Below are positions 9,201-17,076 of a stretch of DNA of 64,000 nucleotides, in pieces. The first letter of the stretch is position 1; each line of letters starts with the position of its first letter. This stretch comes from Sphingomonas faeni (GTDB lineage: Bacteria > Pseudomonadota > Alphaproteobacteria > Sphingomonadales > Sphingomonadaceae): positions 930,001 to 994,000 of the forward strand of contig NZ_QAYE01000001.1 in assembly GCF_003053745.1 (NCBI RefSeq), in the 5' to 3' direction. Under the pieces are notes generated by a model that saw nothing but the letters and a program-made list of their open reading frames with translations, ran no database searches and was not told where the DNA came from. Made by a program: the position numbers and the translations under genes.

Positions 9201-12200
9201 GGTTGGACCGGGTGCAAGCGTAAACGCTGCAAACTTCGGCGTTATTCGTCTTGTAGCTGGTCGGAAGTATCGCGTTAGCACTCGCGCGCGTGTGACGGCA
9301 GCGGCGGCAGGATCGGCACCGGTTCTTTACGCTATGTCTCTGAACTCGAACTATGGCTACACGCCAAGCGCTTCTGTAAGCGTCGGTATAACGGCTACTA
9401 CCTCGTGGACAGATACTAGCGTCGTTATCGACGGGACCGCCGCGATTGCTAACGGCGGCGTATGGCTTCGCGCCAATGTCGCAACGAACACCACGGCTTC
9501 CGCCCCGGCTACGACCATCTTCCAGTATCAGTTTATCTTGGTCGAAGACATCACGGAAAGCAGCACAGCCGCAGCGCAAGCCGCCGCAGCCGTTACCAGT
9601 GCGTCAACTGCCACCACGAAGGCTAACGAAGCTGGCCAGTCGGCTTCCGCTGCGAAGACTAGCGAAACCAACGCTTCGACAAGCGCGGGTAACGCCAGCA
9701 CCTATGCCAACAATGCATCTACCTCGGCTTCGAACGCTCTTGGCAGTGCGAACACCGCAACCACGCAGGCTGGCGTAGCTTCGTCTTCGCAAGCCGCTGC
9801 GGTGTTGACCGCTGTGAACATGCACCCGACGACCTTCGAGCAAGGTATCTCGTTCTTCGGCGGCGACGGTGGTTCTTTGACACCCGGCGCGACCCTCGAA
9901 AACTCGGGTGGTGTTAATGTCTTCCGCAACACTAGCAGCAACTCATACGATGTTTTGACATGGAAAACCTGTGTTGTGAACAAGCCTGCTAATAAGTGGA
10001 AGGTTCGCGCACGCGTTGGCAACATTCAAGGCGTCGCTTCGAGCGTTGAAATCCGTCTTGCTGGATATACTCTACAGGCTCCGGTTCCCGGTTCGCGTAG
10101 CAGCTATCAAGGTGCGGGACGCGCAACGCCAGCGGACGGCTTCATTTGGGTAGAAGCTGTATTCGATGCACCCGATGTAAACGCGAACCCGTTCGTTCGT
10201 CCCGAAATCGTCATCAACTACGGGCCGGGGGTAACAGATACATTCGTCCGCGTGATGGCGCTGGAACTCGCGGATGTTACCGGCGAGACGAACGCAGCGG
10301 GAAGCGCAACGGCTGCGGCTGGATCGGCTTCGACAGCTACCACGAAGGCCAACGAGGCTGGCCAGTCGGCTTCGGCGGCATCGGGATCGGCAACGGCTGC
10401 AAGCACCTCCGCTGGCAACGCTGGAACTTCGGCTTCGCAGGCGTCTACCTCGGCATCGAATGCACTTGGTTCCGCCAATAGCGCGGCTTCGTCTGCAACC
10501 GTAAGCGCTACGACTGCGAAGGATAGTGCGGCTGATAATGTGAATGATGGCCGAAGCCCCGGCGCGGCTATGTCGCTTTGGAGCTATAACGATTATAACA
10601 ACACCGCGCCTTTGCTTCGCTTGTCGAATGATACGAACTTCACGACCGTAAACGGTCAACTTCGTATCAACTCGGGAGCATATCATGTTCACCCGGTTGC
10701 GCCGATGCGTGTTCAAGACGGTAAGCGCTACCGTGCGTATGCGCGTGTTCGACTTACTGCGGATGGTTCACAGTCCGCAGGCCATAATCTCTATGTCACC
10801 TATTGGGATATCAACGGAAACCTACTGGCAGGCAACACGGTTCTTGTTCAGCAGATCGCAAACTTCACGGTTGCCGATGGCTTCAAAGAACTATCTCGCG
10901 ACATCTCCACCAATGGGGTTGGCGGTTCCGCTGTTATGGCCACGGGCACCGCGTTTATGCGTGTCATGTATCGCTCTAGCGGAGCGCCAACCGAAGTGGC
11001 GTTGCTGTATATCGAGGATGTGGAAGCACAGCGCGCAGCGCAGGACAGTGCGACCGCTTCGGCTGGATCGGCTTCCACAGCTTCCGCTTCGAAAGACGCG
11101 GCAGGGCAGAGCGCAAGCGCTGCGAACACCTCTGCGACCAATGCGGGCACGAGCGCAGGGCAAGCCGCCACTTCGGCTTCTAACGCCTCCACAAGCGCTT
11201 CCAATGCCCTTGGCTCGGCTAACACCGCGTCTACCCAAGCTGGTCTAGCGGCAGGCTCGGCAAACGGCGCAGCGGGATCGGCAAACGCAGCGAACACCTC
11301 CGCTGGAACGGCTGGCACCGCTGCGACCAACGCAGGCACGAGCGCGAGCGCGGCTCAAACTTCGAACCTATCCGCTATCGCAACGGCGCTGAACATGCAC
11401 CCGACGACCTTCGAGCAGAAGGAGTTGTTCTTTGGTGGCGATGGCGGTTCGACCGTTCCAATCGGCACCTTCGAGAATGTCAGTGGTGTTTGGACGATCC
11501 GTAACAATGATGGGGCAAACTACGGAACCGTTTCGTGGAAGACCTGTGTTGCAAACAAGGTCGGGAAGTGGAAGGTCCGCGCCAAAGTCGGGAACATTAG
11601 CGGCATCGCGTCTGCGGTTCAGCTTCGCATTAGTTCGTATGCCACGCAGGCACCAACCGGCAATCGTATTAGCTACGCTGCGGCGGATCGTCCGACGCCA
11701 GCGAACGGCTTTACATGGGTTGAAGCGATCTTCGATGGTGCGGATGTAATCAATAATCCTTGGGTAAAGCCCGAGTTGATTATCAACTACGGTTCGGGCA
11801 CCACTTCTACGCTTGTCCGCGTTATGGCGCTGGAACTGGTAGATGTAACCGGCGAAGTGAACGCGGGCGCAAGCGCAACTTTGGCTGCGACTTCCGCGTC
11901 TACGGCTTCGACCAAGGCAGATGCAGCTTCGGGATCGGCTTCCACCGCGACCACGGCAGCTTCCAACGCGGCATCGTATCGGGACGCGGCTTCTACTTCG
12001 GCGTCGAACGCCAGCACATCCGCAAACAACGCTTCGTCTTCGGCTGCATCGGCGTCTACTTCGGCTACGATTTCGTCTAGCTACTCTGGTAGTTCGTTTA
12101 CGATCAATGACAAGTTTGCGAACTGGACCAATGCGGCAAGCTACCCGGTTGGCTACTCGACTTGGACGGCTGGCGGTAACTGGCGCTTTGAACGCCAGCC

Positions 12201-13647
12201 GGGTTACGGCAGTGCGTATTGCATTCGGACGCTTAACGATGTTCCCAATGTGAACAGCGGTTTCCAGCAATCCTTCACCATTCACAATGGTGTTTGGGTT
12301 GTCGAAGCTACCGTTATGCTAGACGGCGGAACATGGTCGGGCGCTGGTATGTCGGTAAGCGGCGTATTCAACTACCACTTCGCGTCCGAACCCGACACGA
12401 ACGGCGTTGTTAGCAGCAACACGGGCGCGGGTTCCGTGCGCACTTGGTCCAAGATGTTCACGAACAATAACAACATTGGGACGGCAGCAACCCTCTACGG
12501 TATGCACGGTTGGGAAGATGGTTTTCGCGGTGTCGATCCGAAGTATCTTCGCTGGTATTCGCTCCGCGTTCGTCCCGCTACCTCTGGCGAGATTCAGGGC
12601 GGTGCTGCACTGACTTTGAGCAACACCAACACCGCGAACATCTCTACCCTGACAAGCACGGTTGCGAGCAATCAGCAGGCTTTGGCGAGCCGTGCGACGA
12701 CGCTTGAAGCACGCGCGTTCGCGGGTGGTAACCAACTGTCTAACACGATCTTCCCCAACGCTAATACAGCGGGTTGGTCTACTTCGAACTACGGCGGTGG
12801 TGTGTTTGGTTGGGCGGTCAACTTCGCGGGCGATAACTGGCACCCGGTTGGCGAGAATGTCTTGGGTGTCTACCAGAGCAACCGCGCTGGCGGTGATACG
12901 AAAGGGCGTTGGCATAGCGAGCGCATGACGATCACGGGCGGCGCATACTACTGCATCTATGTGCAGTCGGCTTCGCACCGCGCTTTGAACGAAGTCATAG
13001 CGGAATGGTATCGTGCAGACGGTTCCAGCGCTGGCGTAAGCTACTCGGGTCAACAGTGGACCGGGGGCGGGGGCAACACCGCCGCAGGGTTTGCGCCGCT
13101 CGGTTTCAAGAGCGTGCAGGCACCTTCCGACGCTGTGCAGCTTGTCATGACGCTATCGAAGAGTGACACGGTAGCGGGGCAGAGTGACAGCTACGCTTGG
13201 TTCTGGCGTCCTTACATCGGTCTGGCACGACCTAATCAGGACGAATACAACCCGTATTCGCCCGGATCGGGCAGCGCTGTTCTAAATGCGGTTGCGGCAC
13301 GGGTAACGCAGAGCGAAAGCGTAGTGGCGGGTATCGACGGGAAGGTTAAAGCCTACCTTACGCAGGAAGTTTCGGCGGGTGATGGTCGGGCTATCGTAAG
13401 CGTTCGCGCGGATGGCCAAACCGGTTCGTCTAATATCGATCTTGCGGCTAGCCAAATCCGGCTACTCACTCCCGGCGCGAACAACGGTTACACTACCGCG
13501 CTATCGGTAGATTCCGGGGAAGCCGTGTTCGCTGGTAAGTTGCGGGTTGGTCTGAACAAGTCGGGCGCACGCACCGAAATCGAGACTAACCAAATCCGGG
13601 TGTATGACGCTAACGGAACTATGCGTGTGAGGCTCGGAGTCTGGTAA
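6274..13647 (+). CDS. giant modular phage tail fibre / tip attachment protein
   Basis: This protein has about 2457 residues from ATG 6274; an in-frame TTG at 6256 lies in the upstream gene and is rejected. The first ~100 residues form a fibronectin-like beta domain (MSQVSEITVRWTPETSGRV). Then Ala/Ser/Thr/Gly-rich heptad-like stretches (repeats such as AAGSASTATTKANEAGQSAS) alternate with at least seven compact beta-sandwich-like domains of 130-180 residues. Those domains look like carbohydrate-binding or jelly-roll modules (for example KWKVRARVGNIQG). Two of them are close copies. The C-terminal ~300 residues (SADGRAIVSVRADG-like and NQIRVYDANGTMRVRLGVW) resemble the DUF1983-type end of J proteins. 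The stalks probably trimerise, giving a beads-on-a-string receptor-binding fibre. Confidence 0.85.
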   Translation: MSQVSEITVRWTPETSGRVSGIQIESRIVGGTWSVVAESLDPAIGVTTFTSNAPGAEVEVRARYRMISGVFGPYDEIDLITAEIKTPWVDIIGDDRPDDNATVGAPEWTNIGDKPVPEVLNDIGNAKGNAQTAVDALKNTAGQIVPVTELLGDISDLQTVYGDTASSKANAEAAAASQAVAQSAASNASQAFTDSKTARDAAQAAQALALTNANTATGAKNDAQTALAGANTAKTAAESAKTAAETARTNAQTAQTASETAKGLSQTAQTAAQTARDAAATSATNATSTFTNTTRTAAQLFPSDFSRLGQFFTRANDGQNVSSITADASNSFPTDSKYGVIYQMNANGSAYGGRVSTVGYFQPVAGRRYRAEAIVNLVSVNTTTGTTVSLAQRANNSSFAYATDYAGGLRNSLSTVGVWTTLYHEFDGSALLAQNVNVVYSRPYVVASGTAASGNIASFDGVLQIASFRFLDITEVYNAQTSATAAAGSASTATTKASEAGSSATSATGSANTATTKAQNASDSATAASNSASAASSSSNAAGQSASAAKISETNASTKAGEASTSASNSAGSESNALGSKNAAAASASQAANSATAAGGSATAANTSAGTATTQAGLAGNSATAANTANVAATSAAMGASYLDVAYAWDFTGSALNGFGAGGATLTAGANGALLTNTGTDPIFVTPTVSILGSRYTRVVVDFVRVTARTAGNWEANMYWNNANHGESGTYVVTALNKSLADVAVGERAQLIFDINSAPSVASADWLGSTTTRLRFDFDNGAAGSAAVRILSVRVLGADGMAPAKNASAAAGSASTATTKATEAGQSASAAKTSETNAGTKAGEASTSASAASSSASDALGSKNAAGTSATNAATSASQAGGSATAAGTSATNAGTSATNAGNSATAANLSAVSAASSFGAATLTASALMPSDFNLDGRFFTANFGGNPATNTSLAADSTFSYQTVSGIGRVLQVSVGPGASVNAANFGVIRLVAGRKYRVSTRARVTAAAAGSAPVLYAMSLNSNYGYTPSASVSVGITATTSWTDTSVVIDGTAAIANGGVWLRANVATNTTASAPATTIFQYQFILVEDITESSTAAAQAAAAVTSASTATTKANEAGQSASAAKTSETNASTSAGNASTYANNASTSASNALGSANTATTQAGVASSSQAAAVLTAVNMHPTTFEQGISFFGGDGGSLTPGATLENSGGVNVFRNTSSNSYDVLTWKTCVVNKPANKWKVRARVGNIQGVASSVEIRLAGYTLQAPVPGSRSSYQGAGRATPADGFIWVEAVFDAPDVNANPFVRPEIVINYGPGVTDTFVRVMALELADVTGETNAAGSATAAAGSASTATTKANEAGQSASAASGSATAASTSAGNAGTSASQASTSASNALGSANSAASSATVSATTAKDSAADNVNDGRSPGAAMSLWSYNDYNNTAPLLRLSNDTNFTTVNGQLRINSGAYHVHPVAPMRVQDGKRYRAYARVRLTADGSQSAGHNLYVTYWDINGNLLAGNTVLVQQIANFTVADGFKELSRDISTNGVGGSAVMATGTAFMRVMYRSSGAPTEVALLYIEDVEAQRAAQDSATASAGSASTASASKDAAGQSASAANTSATNAGTSAGQAATSASNASTSASNALGSANTASTQAGLAAGSANGAAGSANAANTSAGTAGTAATNAGTSASAAQTSNLSAIATALNMHPTTFEQKELFFGGDGGSTVPIGTFENVSGVWTIRNNDGANYGTVSWKTCVANKVGKWKVRAKVGNISGIASAVQLRISSYATQAPTGNRISYAAADRPTPANGFTWVEAIFDGADVINNPWVKPELIINYGSGTTSTLVRVMALELVDVTGEVNAGASATLAATSASTASTKADAASGSASTATTAASNAASYRDAASTSASNASTSANNASSSAASASTSATISSSYSGSSFTINDKFANWTNAASYPVGYSTWTAGGNWRFERQPGYGSAYCIRTLNDVPNVNSGFQQSFTIHNGVWVVEATVMLDGGTWSGAGMSVSGVFNYHFASEPDTNGVVSSNTGAGSVRTWSKMFTNNNNIGTAATLYGMHGWEDGFRGVDPKYLRWYSLRVRPATSGEIQGGAALTLSNTNTANISTLTSTVASNQQALASRATTLEARAFAGGNQLSNTIFPNANTAGWSTSNYGGGVFGWAVNFAGDNWHPVGENVLGVYQSNRAGGDTKGRWHSERMTITGGAYYCIYVQSASHRALNEVIAEWYRADGSSAGVSYSGQQWTGGGGNTAAGFAPLGFKSVQAPSDAVQLVMTLSKSDTVAGQSDSYAWFWRPYIGLARPNQDEYNPYSPGSGSAVLNAVAARVTQSESVVAGIDGKVKAYLTQEVSAGDGRAIVSVRADGQTGSSNIDLAASQIRLLTPGANNGYTTALSVDSGEAVFAGKLRVGLNKSGARTEIETNQIRVYDANGTMRVRLGVW
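9816..10297 (+). repeat. fibre module duplication, copy 1
   Basis: This stretch encodes a beta module starting NMHPTTFEQ and ending RVMALELADVTGE. A second copy lies at 11391-11867. The first 27 nt of both (9816-9842 and 11391-11417) are identical, and homology continues through the module at protein level. Confidence 0.8.
11391..11867 (+). repeat. fibre module duplication, copy 2
   Basis: This is the second copy of the NMHPTTFEQ module. Shared landmarks with copy 1 are FFGGDGGS, TWKTC/SWKTC, KWKVRA, TPANGF/TPADGF, INYG and RVMALEL. Confidence 0.8.
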
Positions 13648-13652
13648 GCCAT

Positions 13653-13663
13653 CTAAATACTAT
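13653..13663 (+). promoter_or_regulatory. CTAAATAC start-proximal phage motif 5
   Basis: CTAAATACTAT lies directly before ATG 13664 (TAAATA 13654-13659, 4-nt spacer). This copy is closest to the T4 late promoter core TATAAATA plus its downstream CTAT. Confidence 0.6.
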
Positions 13664-13936
13664 ATGGCTTCAGGACTTCAAGTCTGGGACAGCAACGGTG
13701 TTCTAATCGTTGATACCAGCACACTTCTACCACGCGCGATTGATATCGGTTCGTTCGACAACTCCGGTTCGGTCAACATTCCAATGCTTGCCAGCACTAC
13801 GAATGTTGCCGTTCCGGTTGTTGATACGACCTTTGGTTTTGCGCCAGAGGTAACGATTAGTAACACGGGAACCGTTGCGTGGAATAAGCGCAACAATCGT
13901 GATTACAACGCCCGCATTAGCGTGATGCTCCTATGA
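13664..13936 (+). CDS. small phage structural protein, unknown
   Basis: This 90-residue protein (start MASGLQVWDSNGVLIVDTST) has predicted beta strands throughout. It begins with the GLQVWDSNG phrase seen in small proteins after tail fibre genes, which often decorate the tail tip. It has no cysteine and no signal peptide. The gene overlaps the next by ATGA (13933-13936), so the two products are probably made together. I cannot assign a specific function. Confidence 0.6.
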   Translation: MASGLQVWDSNGVLIVDTSTLLPRAIDIGSFDNSGSVNIPMLASTTNVAVPVVDTTFGFAPEVTISNTGTVAWNKRNNRDYNARISVMLL

Positions 13937-14613
13937 CCGCTGGCTTTCAGTGCTACAACGATAGGGGAACAATCCAGTTCGATTCTGAACTATCGAACTA
14001 TGCCCTAGTCGATAAGGGCACCATTACGACGGGAGATATCAGCGACCCAACCTATGGCGGTTCGTGGTCTCTCGGCTTTAAGGATAAGCTTCCCGCGTTT
14101 GACACCTATGCGCTATCATGCACGACCGCGCCTGTTATTCCGGGCGTGGTCGGGTTCAACGATATCACATCGTTGTATGTGAACGCGCGCGGCGGCTCGC
14201 ATGTGGTTACCTATTACCTGTTTCGAATGTTCAGAAAGCTTCCGAAGATCGGTGGCGCGGGTATCGAGATAACAGACGATCAAGGTAGGTTGACCTACTC
14301 GACCGGATACCGCCCGCTATGCATCATCGCTCAACACCCTGTTACGAACCTCTACGATGGGATTTCAGAGGGTAGGGCGCTTCCGGGTGGTCGAACATAC
14401 GCGTTCATGAAGTATGGAACAATGATACGATCTTTTCGAGCGCCAGCCGGTTCATCCGGTGGTGATATTGGCGATGTTGCGTTCAATGGTTCTAGCGCCG
14501 GTTGCCGCTCTGTAACGGACGGCTACTATATCGAAGAGATTAAGGGCAACTGCTACGCCGATGGAGTTCAAGCGAACGGTGGCATTCTAGCGGTTGATGT
14601 CACGGGTATCTAA
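13933..14613 (+). CDS. phage tail-associated protein, unknown
   Basis: This 226-residue protein begins MTAGFQCYNDRGTIQFDSE and is translationally coupled to the previous gene by an ATGA overlap. The opening FQCYNDRGTIQFDS resembles the start of its 90-residue neighbour (LQVWDSNGVLIVDTS), so the two may share a small beta N-terminal domain. It is rich in Tyr and Gly with several cysteines. The position after the fibre suggests a tail-tip accessory or receptor-binding protein. No catalytic motif is recognised. Confidence 0.6.
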   Translation: MTAGFQCYNDRGTIQFDSELSNYALVDKGTITTGDISDPTYGGSWSLGFKDKLPAFDTYALSCTTAPVIPGVVGFNDITSLYVNARGGSHVVTYYLFRMFRKLPKIGGAGIEITDDQGRLTYSTGYRPLCIIAQHPVTNLYDGISEGRALPGGRTYAFMKYGTMIRSFRAPAGSSGGDIGDVAFNGSSAGCRSVTDGYYIEEIKGNCYADGVQANGGILAVDVTGI

Positions 14614-14624
14614 CTAAATACATC
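14614..14624 (+). promoter_or_regulatory. CTAAATAC start-proximal phage motif 6
   Basis: CTAAATACATC lies directly before ATG 14625 (TAAATA 14615-14620, 4-nt spacer). The upstream stop is the separate TAA at 14611-14613. Confidence 0.6.
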
Positions 14625-14975
14625 ATGGCTAAAAGAACATCATACACCCCCGAACAGATCGAAGAAATGCGTGCCGCAGTTGCAGCCGCCGACGCAGAAG
14701 CTGCGGAAGCAGAGCGTCTAGAGAAAGAAGCATTCTTCGAACCGCTGAAGAGCGCGCTAAACAACGAGTGTGGCCGTTCGTTCTATAACTCGCTAGTGCC
14801 GCTGGCCAATGCGTTTAATGGTGACGAATACCCAGAGAATGCGAGCATTCGCGTTCACCTTGACGCTATCGTCAATATTCTTCCCAATCTTTACAATGCC
14901 GCTGGCGTTGCGATTACGGAAGTCGTGGAACCGGTAGCGGTCAACGAGCCGGTAGAAGACGCACCGGAAGCTTAA
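14625..14975 (+). CDS. small acidic helical phage protein, unknown
   Basis: This 116-residue protein opens with a charged helix (about residues 8-45, rich in Glu, Ala and Arg) that looks like a short coiled coil. The acidic C-terminal tail contains EVVEPVAVNEPVEDAPEA. No signal peptide, membrane segment or catalytic motif is visible. It sits between the tail-fibre block and the membrane-protein pair and starts from the last TAAATA motif, so it may head the final late transcription unit. Its function is unknown; a tail or lysis accessory is only a guess from position. Confidence 0.55.
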   Translation: MAKRTSYTPEQIEEMRAAVAAADAEAAEAERLEKEAFFEPLKSALNNECGRSFYNSLVPLANAFNGDEYPENASIRVHLDAIVNILPNLYNAAGVAITEVVEPVAVNEPVEDAPEA

Positions 14976-14977
14976 TC

Positions 14978-15448
14978 GTGAAGCCGCGTGAAATAATCTA
15001 CAAGATGGCTGAAAGCCCTTACCCGCCAAGCTTCAACGGCAGCGGGTGGGGTTACGGCTTCGCGCTCTTCAGCCTTATGCTAATCGCATTGGTCGGGTTC
15101 TACACCGTATCGGTAGCGGCTCGAAACATCGTGGCGAACAAGGGAAAGAGCGAAAGCTGGGAACATGTCATGGCGTTGCTAGCCGCGACGGGCGCAAGCG
15201 GGCGCTGTATAATGGAAGTCGTCTATAAGATGGCTTGGGGCGAAGTGAACGCCGACACGCTAACGACCCTTCTAACGATCAAGAATATCATGGACGCGAT
15301 TATCGTGATTCCTGTTATGTCTTGGTTCCTAATCTACAACCTTCGCGTAAGCACCGTAGATCGCAACCGGAACAAGGCGGTTCGACTTTCTATCAGCATC
15401 GGCCTTGTAGCCATCGTAGCAGCGATCTTTGCCTTTTCGAAAGTTTAA
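14978..15448 (+). CDS. phage membrane protein, possible holin
   Basis: This 156-residue protein starts at GTG 14978, two bases after the previous stop, with only a weak ribosome site. I see about four hydrophobic segments: residues 28-48, 66-80 (weaker), 103-120 and 135-153. Charged loops and a basic turn (VDRNRNKAVR) lie before the last segment. Small multi-span proteins right after tail fibres in siphophages are often holins or superinfection-exclusion proteins. The family is not recognised, so the holin role is inference. Confidence 0.55.
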   Translation: MKPREIIYKMAESPYPPSFNGSGWGYGFALFSLMLIALVGFYTVSVAARNIVANKGKSESWEHVMALLAATGASGRCIMEVVYKMAWGEVNADTLTTLLTIKNIMDAIIVIPVMSWFLIYNLRVSTVDRNRNKAVRLSISIGLVAIVAAIFAFSKV

Positions 15449-15452
15449 GCGG

Positions 15453-15839
15453 GTGAGTATCCGCGCTCTTCGCAATACTGCGATCTTCCTAACAGCGGCG
15501 CTATTCTCCACTGCGGCTTATGCAGCCGATGGAACAGCAACCGTCGCCGGGATCGACATCCCGACCCGCGTTATCGTCGCGGTGGTCGGTTGCATCCTCG
15601 TGCGCATTTTCATCTGGTCGGAAAGCAAGAACAAGCTTGCCGTCTACAACCTATCGATATCGGCAATCGCTGTGTTGGGTTCGGGGGTCTACGCCTTCGA
15701 GCATGTCACCGGCCTAACGGAAGCCTTCGGCACCGGGCTTGGCGTAGGGGCAGGGGCGGTTGCTCTGGTCGAAGCGGCGAAGTCGCGGGCGCTAACCGTG
15801 ATTAAGGACACGCTGCGATCATGGCTGAACAAGCCGTAA
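15453..15839 (+). CDS. phage membrane protein with signal-like N-terminus, possible holin
   Basis: This protein has about 128 residues from GTG 15453; a TTG at 15429 would overlap the upstream gene and add a non-signal extension. The N-terminus RALRNTAIFLTAALFSTAAY reads as a signal peptide or first membrane helix ending AYA-ADG. Two further hydrophobic stretches follow (IVAVVGCILVRIFIW and AIAVLGSGVYAF), then a Gly/Ala-rich segment and a basic tail. A protein with a cleavable-looking first helix and two more spans next to a second membrane protein fits a holin/antiholin-like pair. No direct proof is visible. Confidence 0.5.
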   Translation: MSIRALRNTAIFLTAALFSTAAYAADGTATVAGIDIPTRVIVAVVGCILVRIFIWSESKNKLAVYNLSISAIAVLGSGVYAFEHVTGLTEAFGTGLGVGAGAVALVEAAKSRALTVIKDTLRSWLNKP

Positions 15840-15877
15840 CGAGGGGCGTTGATTCAGACCGAACGGGAAGGTGAGTG

Positions 15878-16045
15878 ATGCAGGACCACGAACACGAGGC
15901 AACCGCGTTAGAGTTCCAAGACCTAATCGCGAAAATGAACGATAAGCAGTTGCGCGCATCCTATCTTGCCAGCGCAGCCGAAGCGGGCGATCCGTGGCAG
16001 GATGCCTTGGCGGCTGCGATGTCAGAGCGCGGGATAGACGACTAG
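15878..16045 (+). CDS. small phage protein, unknown (55 aa)
   Basis: This short gene encodes 55 residues from ATG 15878, preceded by a good ribosome site (GGAAGG, 7-8 nt upstream), to TAG 16043-16045. The product starts MQDHEHEATALEFQDLIAKM and is acidic, helical and soluble, ending SERGIDD. Its stop codon overlaps the stop of a short ORF on the opposite strand, marking a convergent point at the end of the rightward late genes. Function unknown. Confidence 0.55.
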   Translation: MQDHEHEATALEFQDLIAKMNDKQLRASYLASAAEAGDPWQDALAAAMSERGIDD

Positions 16046-16224
16046 GGGGCGTGAAGCGCCGTCCACGCGGTTGACGCGGCTGTGATCGTCTTGGGCAGGG
16101 CTGTGGAGGTGCAGACGCCAATCGCCACCACAGCAACGAGCCGCAGCACCATAACGCCAAACGCAAAGCCATATTGGCCTTTAGCGATATACGCCTTTGC
16201 AACATCGGGTTCGTTGGTTCTCAT
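16042..16224 (-). CDS. possible small phage membrane protein (60 aa)
   Basis: This leftward ORF encodes about 60 residues from ATG 16222-16224, opening MRTNEPDVAKAYIAKGQYGF. One hydrophobic segment (FGVMVLRLVAVVAIGVC) makes it a plausible single-span protein. Its start overlaps the stop of the upstream leftward ORF by ATGA, and its stop abuts the stop of the rightward 55-residue gene. The tail-to-tail packing and coupling argue for a real gene. The frame also stays open upstream, and no ribosome site is evident, so confidence is modest. Confidence 0.4.
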   Translation of the reverse strand: MRTNEPDVAKAYIAKGQYGFAFGVMVLRLVAVVAIGVCTSTALPKTITAASTAWTALHAP

Positions 16225-16394
16225 GGCGCAATCACCGCAGCCACCGCAGGATCGACCATCGAACCTAATAATGAACATAAGACCGCAGTTAGGTGCAGAG
16301 TAAGCAGCCAACGGAACATCGCAGACAACGACCATCGCAACGACCACGCGATAATAGTTGACCGCACCGTCAACATAACCATAATAACAGCCAT
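16221..16394 (-). CDS. possible small phage membrane protein (57 aa)
   Basis: This leftward ORF of about 57 residues (ATG 16392-16394) ends with TGA overlapping the next start. It is strongly hydrophobic in two stretches (MAVIMVMLTV and FRWLLTLHLTAVLCSLLG), as in small membrane or lysis accessory proteins. The frame is open further upstream to 16574 and the start is uncertain, since no ribosome site is visible at any candidate. It could be a random open frame opposite nothing else. It is kept because of the ATGA coupling and hydrophobic pattern. Confidence 0.3.
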   Translation of the reverse strand: MAVIMVMLTVRSTIIAWSLRWSLSAMFRWLLTLHLTAVLCSLLGSMVDPAVAAVIAP

Positions 16395-16802
16395 ACGGAC
16401 TGGCGTAGCCGAACAAGCAGCCGAAGTAGCTGGCGAAGGCAAAGTGATCGAATAAGGGAAACCGCATTCGTAGGGCACAGCACAGCCTTTCACCGGAACA
16501 GGTGTTTTGAGCGTCAAACTCGCCGGTTGTTCTACCAGCGATTGGGTCCGCCCCCGAACGCAACCCCAAGACATTGTGACAAAACTACGAGAACGACAAG
16601 TGGTTGACGCTTTTGTTCGAGGCTCGATTCGTCCTATTCGGGTGCGGGTTGGCCGAACGGCGTATTCGCGACGCGTGGACTTCAGCCGTGTTCGTGAAAC
16701 GCAAGGGGGTAAAACCGGAACGAAAAATCATTTCGGCGTGGTGGGGCGCGGCACACAAACCACAGCACTTGCGTTTGGTCCCGTTTTGTTCTCATATGCC
16801 CT

Positions 16803-17030
16803 ATGGGCGACCAAGCTTACTTTACGACGCTGGATTACGCATCGCACCGCGCCGATATGCGGATTCAGTGCGAGTGCGGGCGGATTATCAATGTCCCGTT
16901 TCAGAATGTCTTCGCCATGTTCGGCGGCATTCCGCAGCATGTGGACAGGGCGAAGCGGCGGCTGGTCTGCAAGCGCTGTTTGAAGAAAGGGGTGGCGACG
17001 ATTTCGCCAGTGCCGACCGTGCGGCGGTAA
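16803..17030 (+). CDS. small zinc-ribbon-like protein
   Basis: This 75-residue protein, MGDQAYFTTLDYASHRADMR onward, has two cysteine knuckles: CEC (about residues 23-25) and CKRC (about 57-60). They are about 30 residues apart around a hydrophobic core, the layout of a small zinc ribbon. The second knuckle is followed by a basic tail. Similar short zinc-ribbon proteins are common both in sphingomonad chromosomes and in their phages. It lies inside the prophage end, upstream of the tRNA-like gene and on the opposite strand to it. Substrate or partner is unknown, but nucleic-acid binding is plausible. Confidence 0.6.
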   Translation: MGDQAYFTTLDYASHRADMRIQCECGRIINVPFQNVFAMFGGIPQHVDRAKRRLVCKRCLKKGVATISPVPTVRR

Positions 17031-17076
17031 CGGTGCCGCCAGTCGGTTTCGAACTTTAGCGCAGAGCAGTGGGGGA

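Noticed and set aside
7701..12285. Long leftward open frames opposite the fibre gene (for example 7701-8156, 8463-9131, 11368-12285)
   Set aside because: They are antisense to Ala/Ser-rich codons, low in complexity, lack ribosome sites and resemble no family.
16174..16455. Rightward 93-codon frame in the prophage end
   Set aside because: Low protein character, no ribosome site, and it lies opposite a better leftward candidate.
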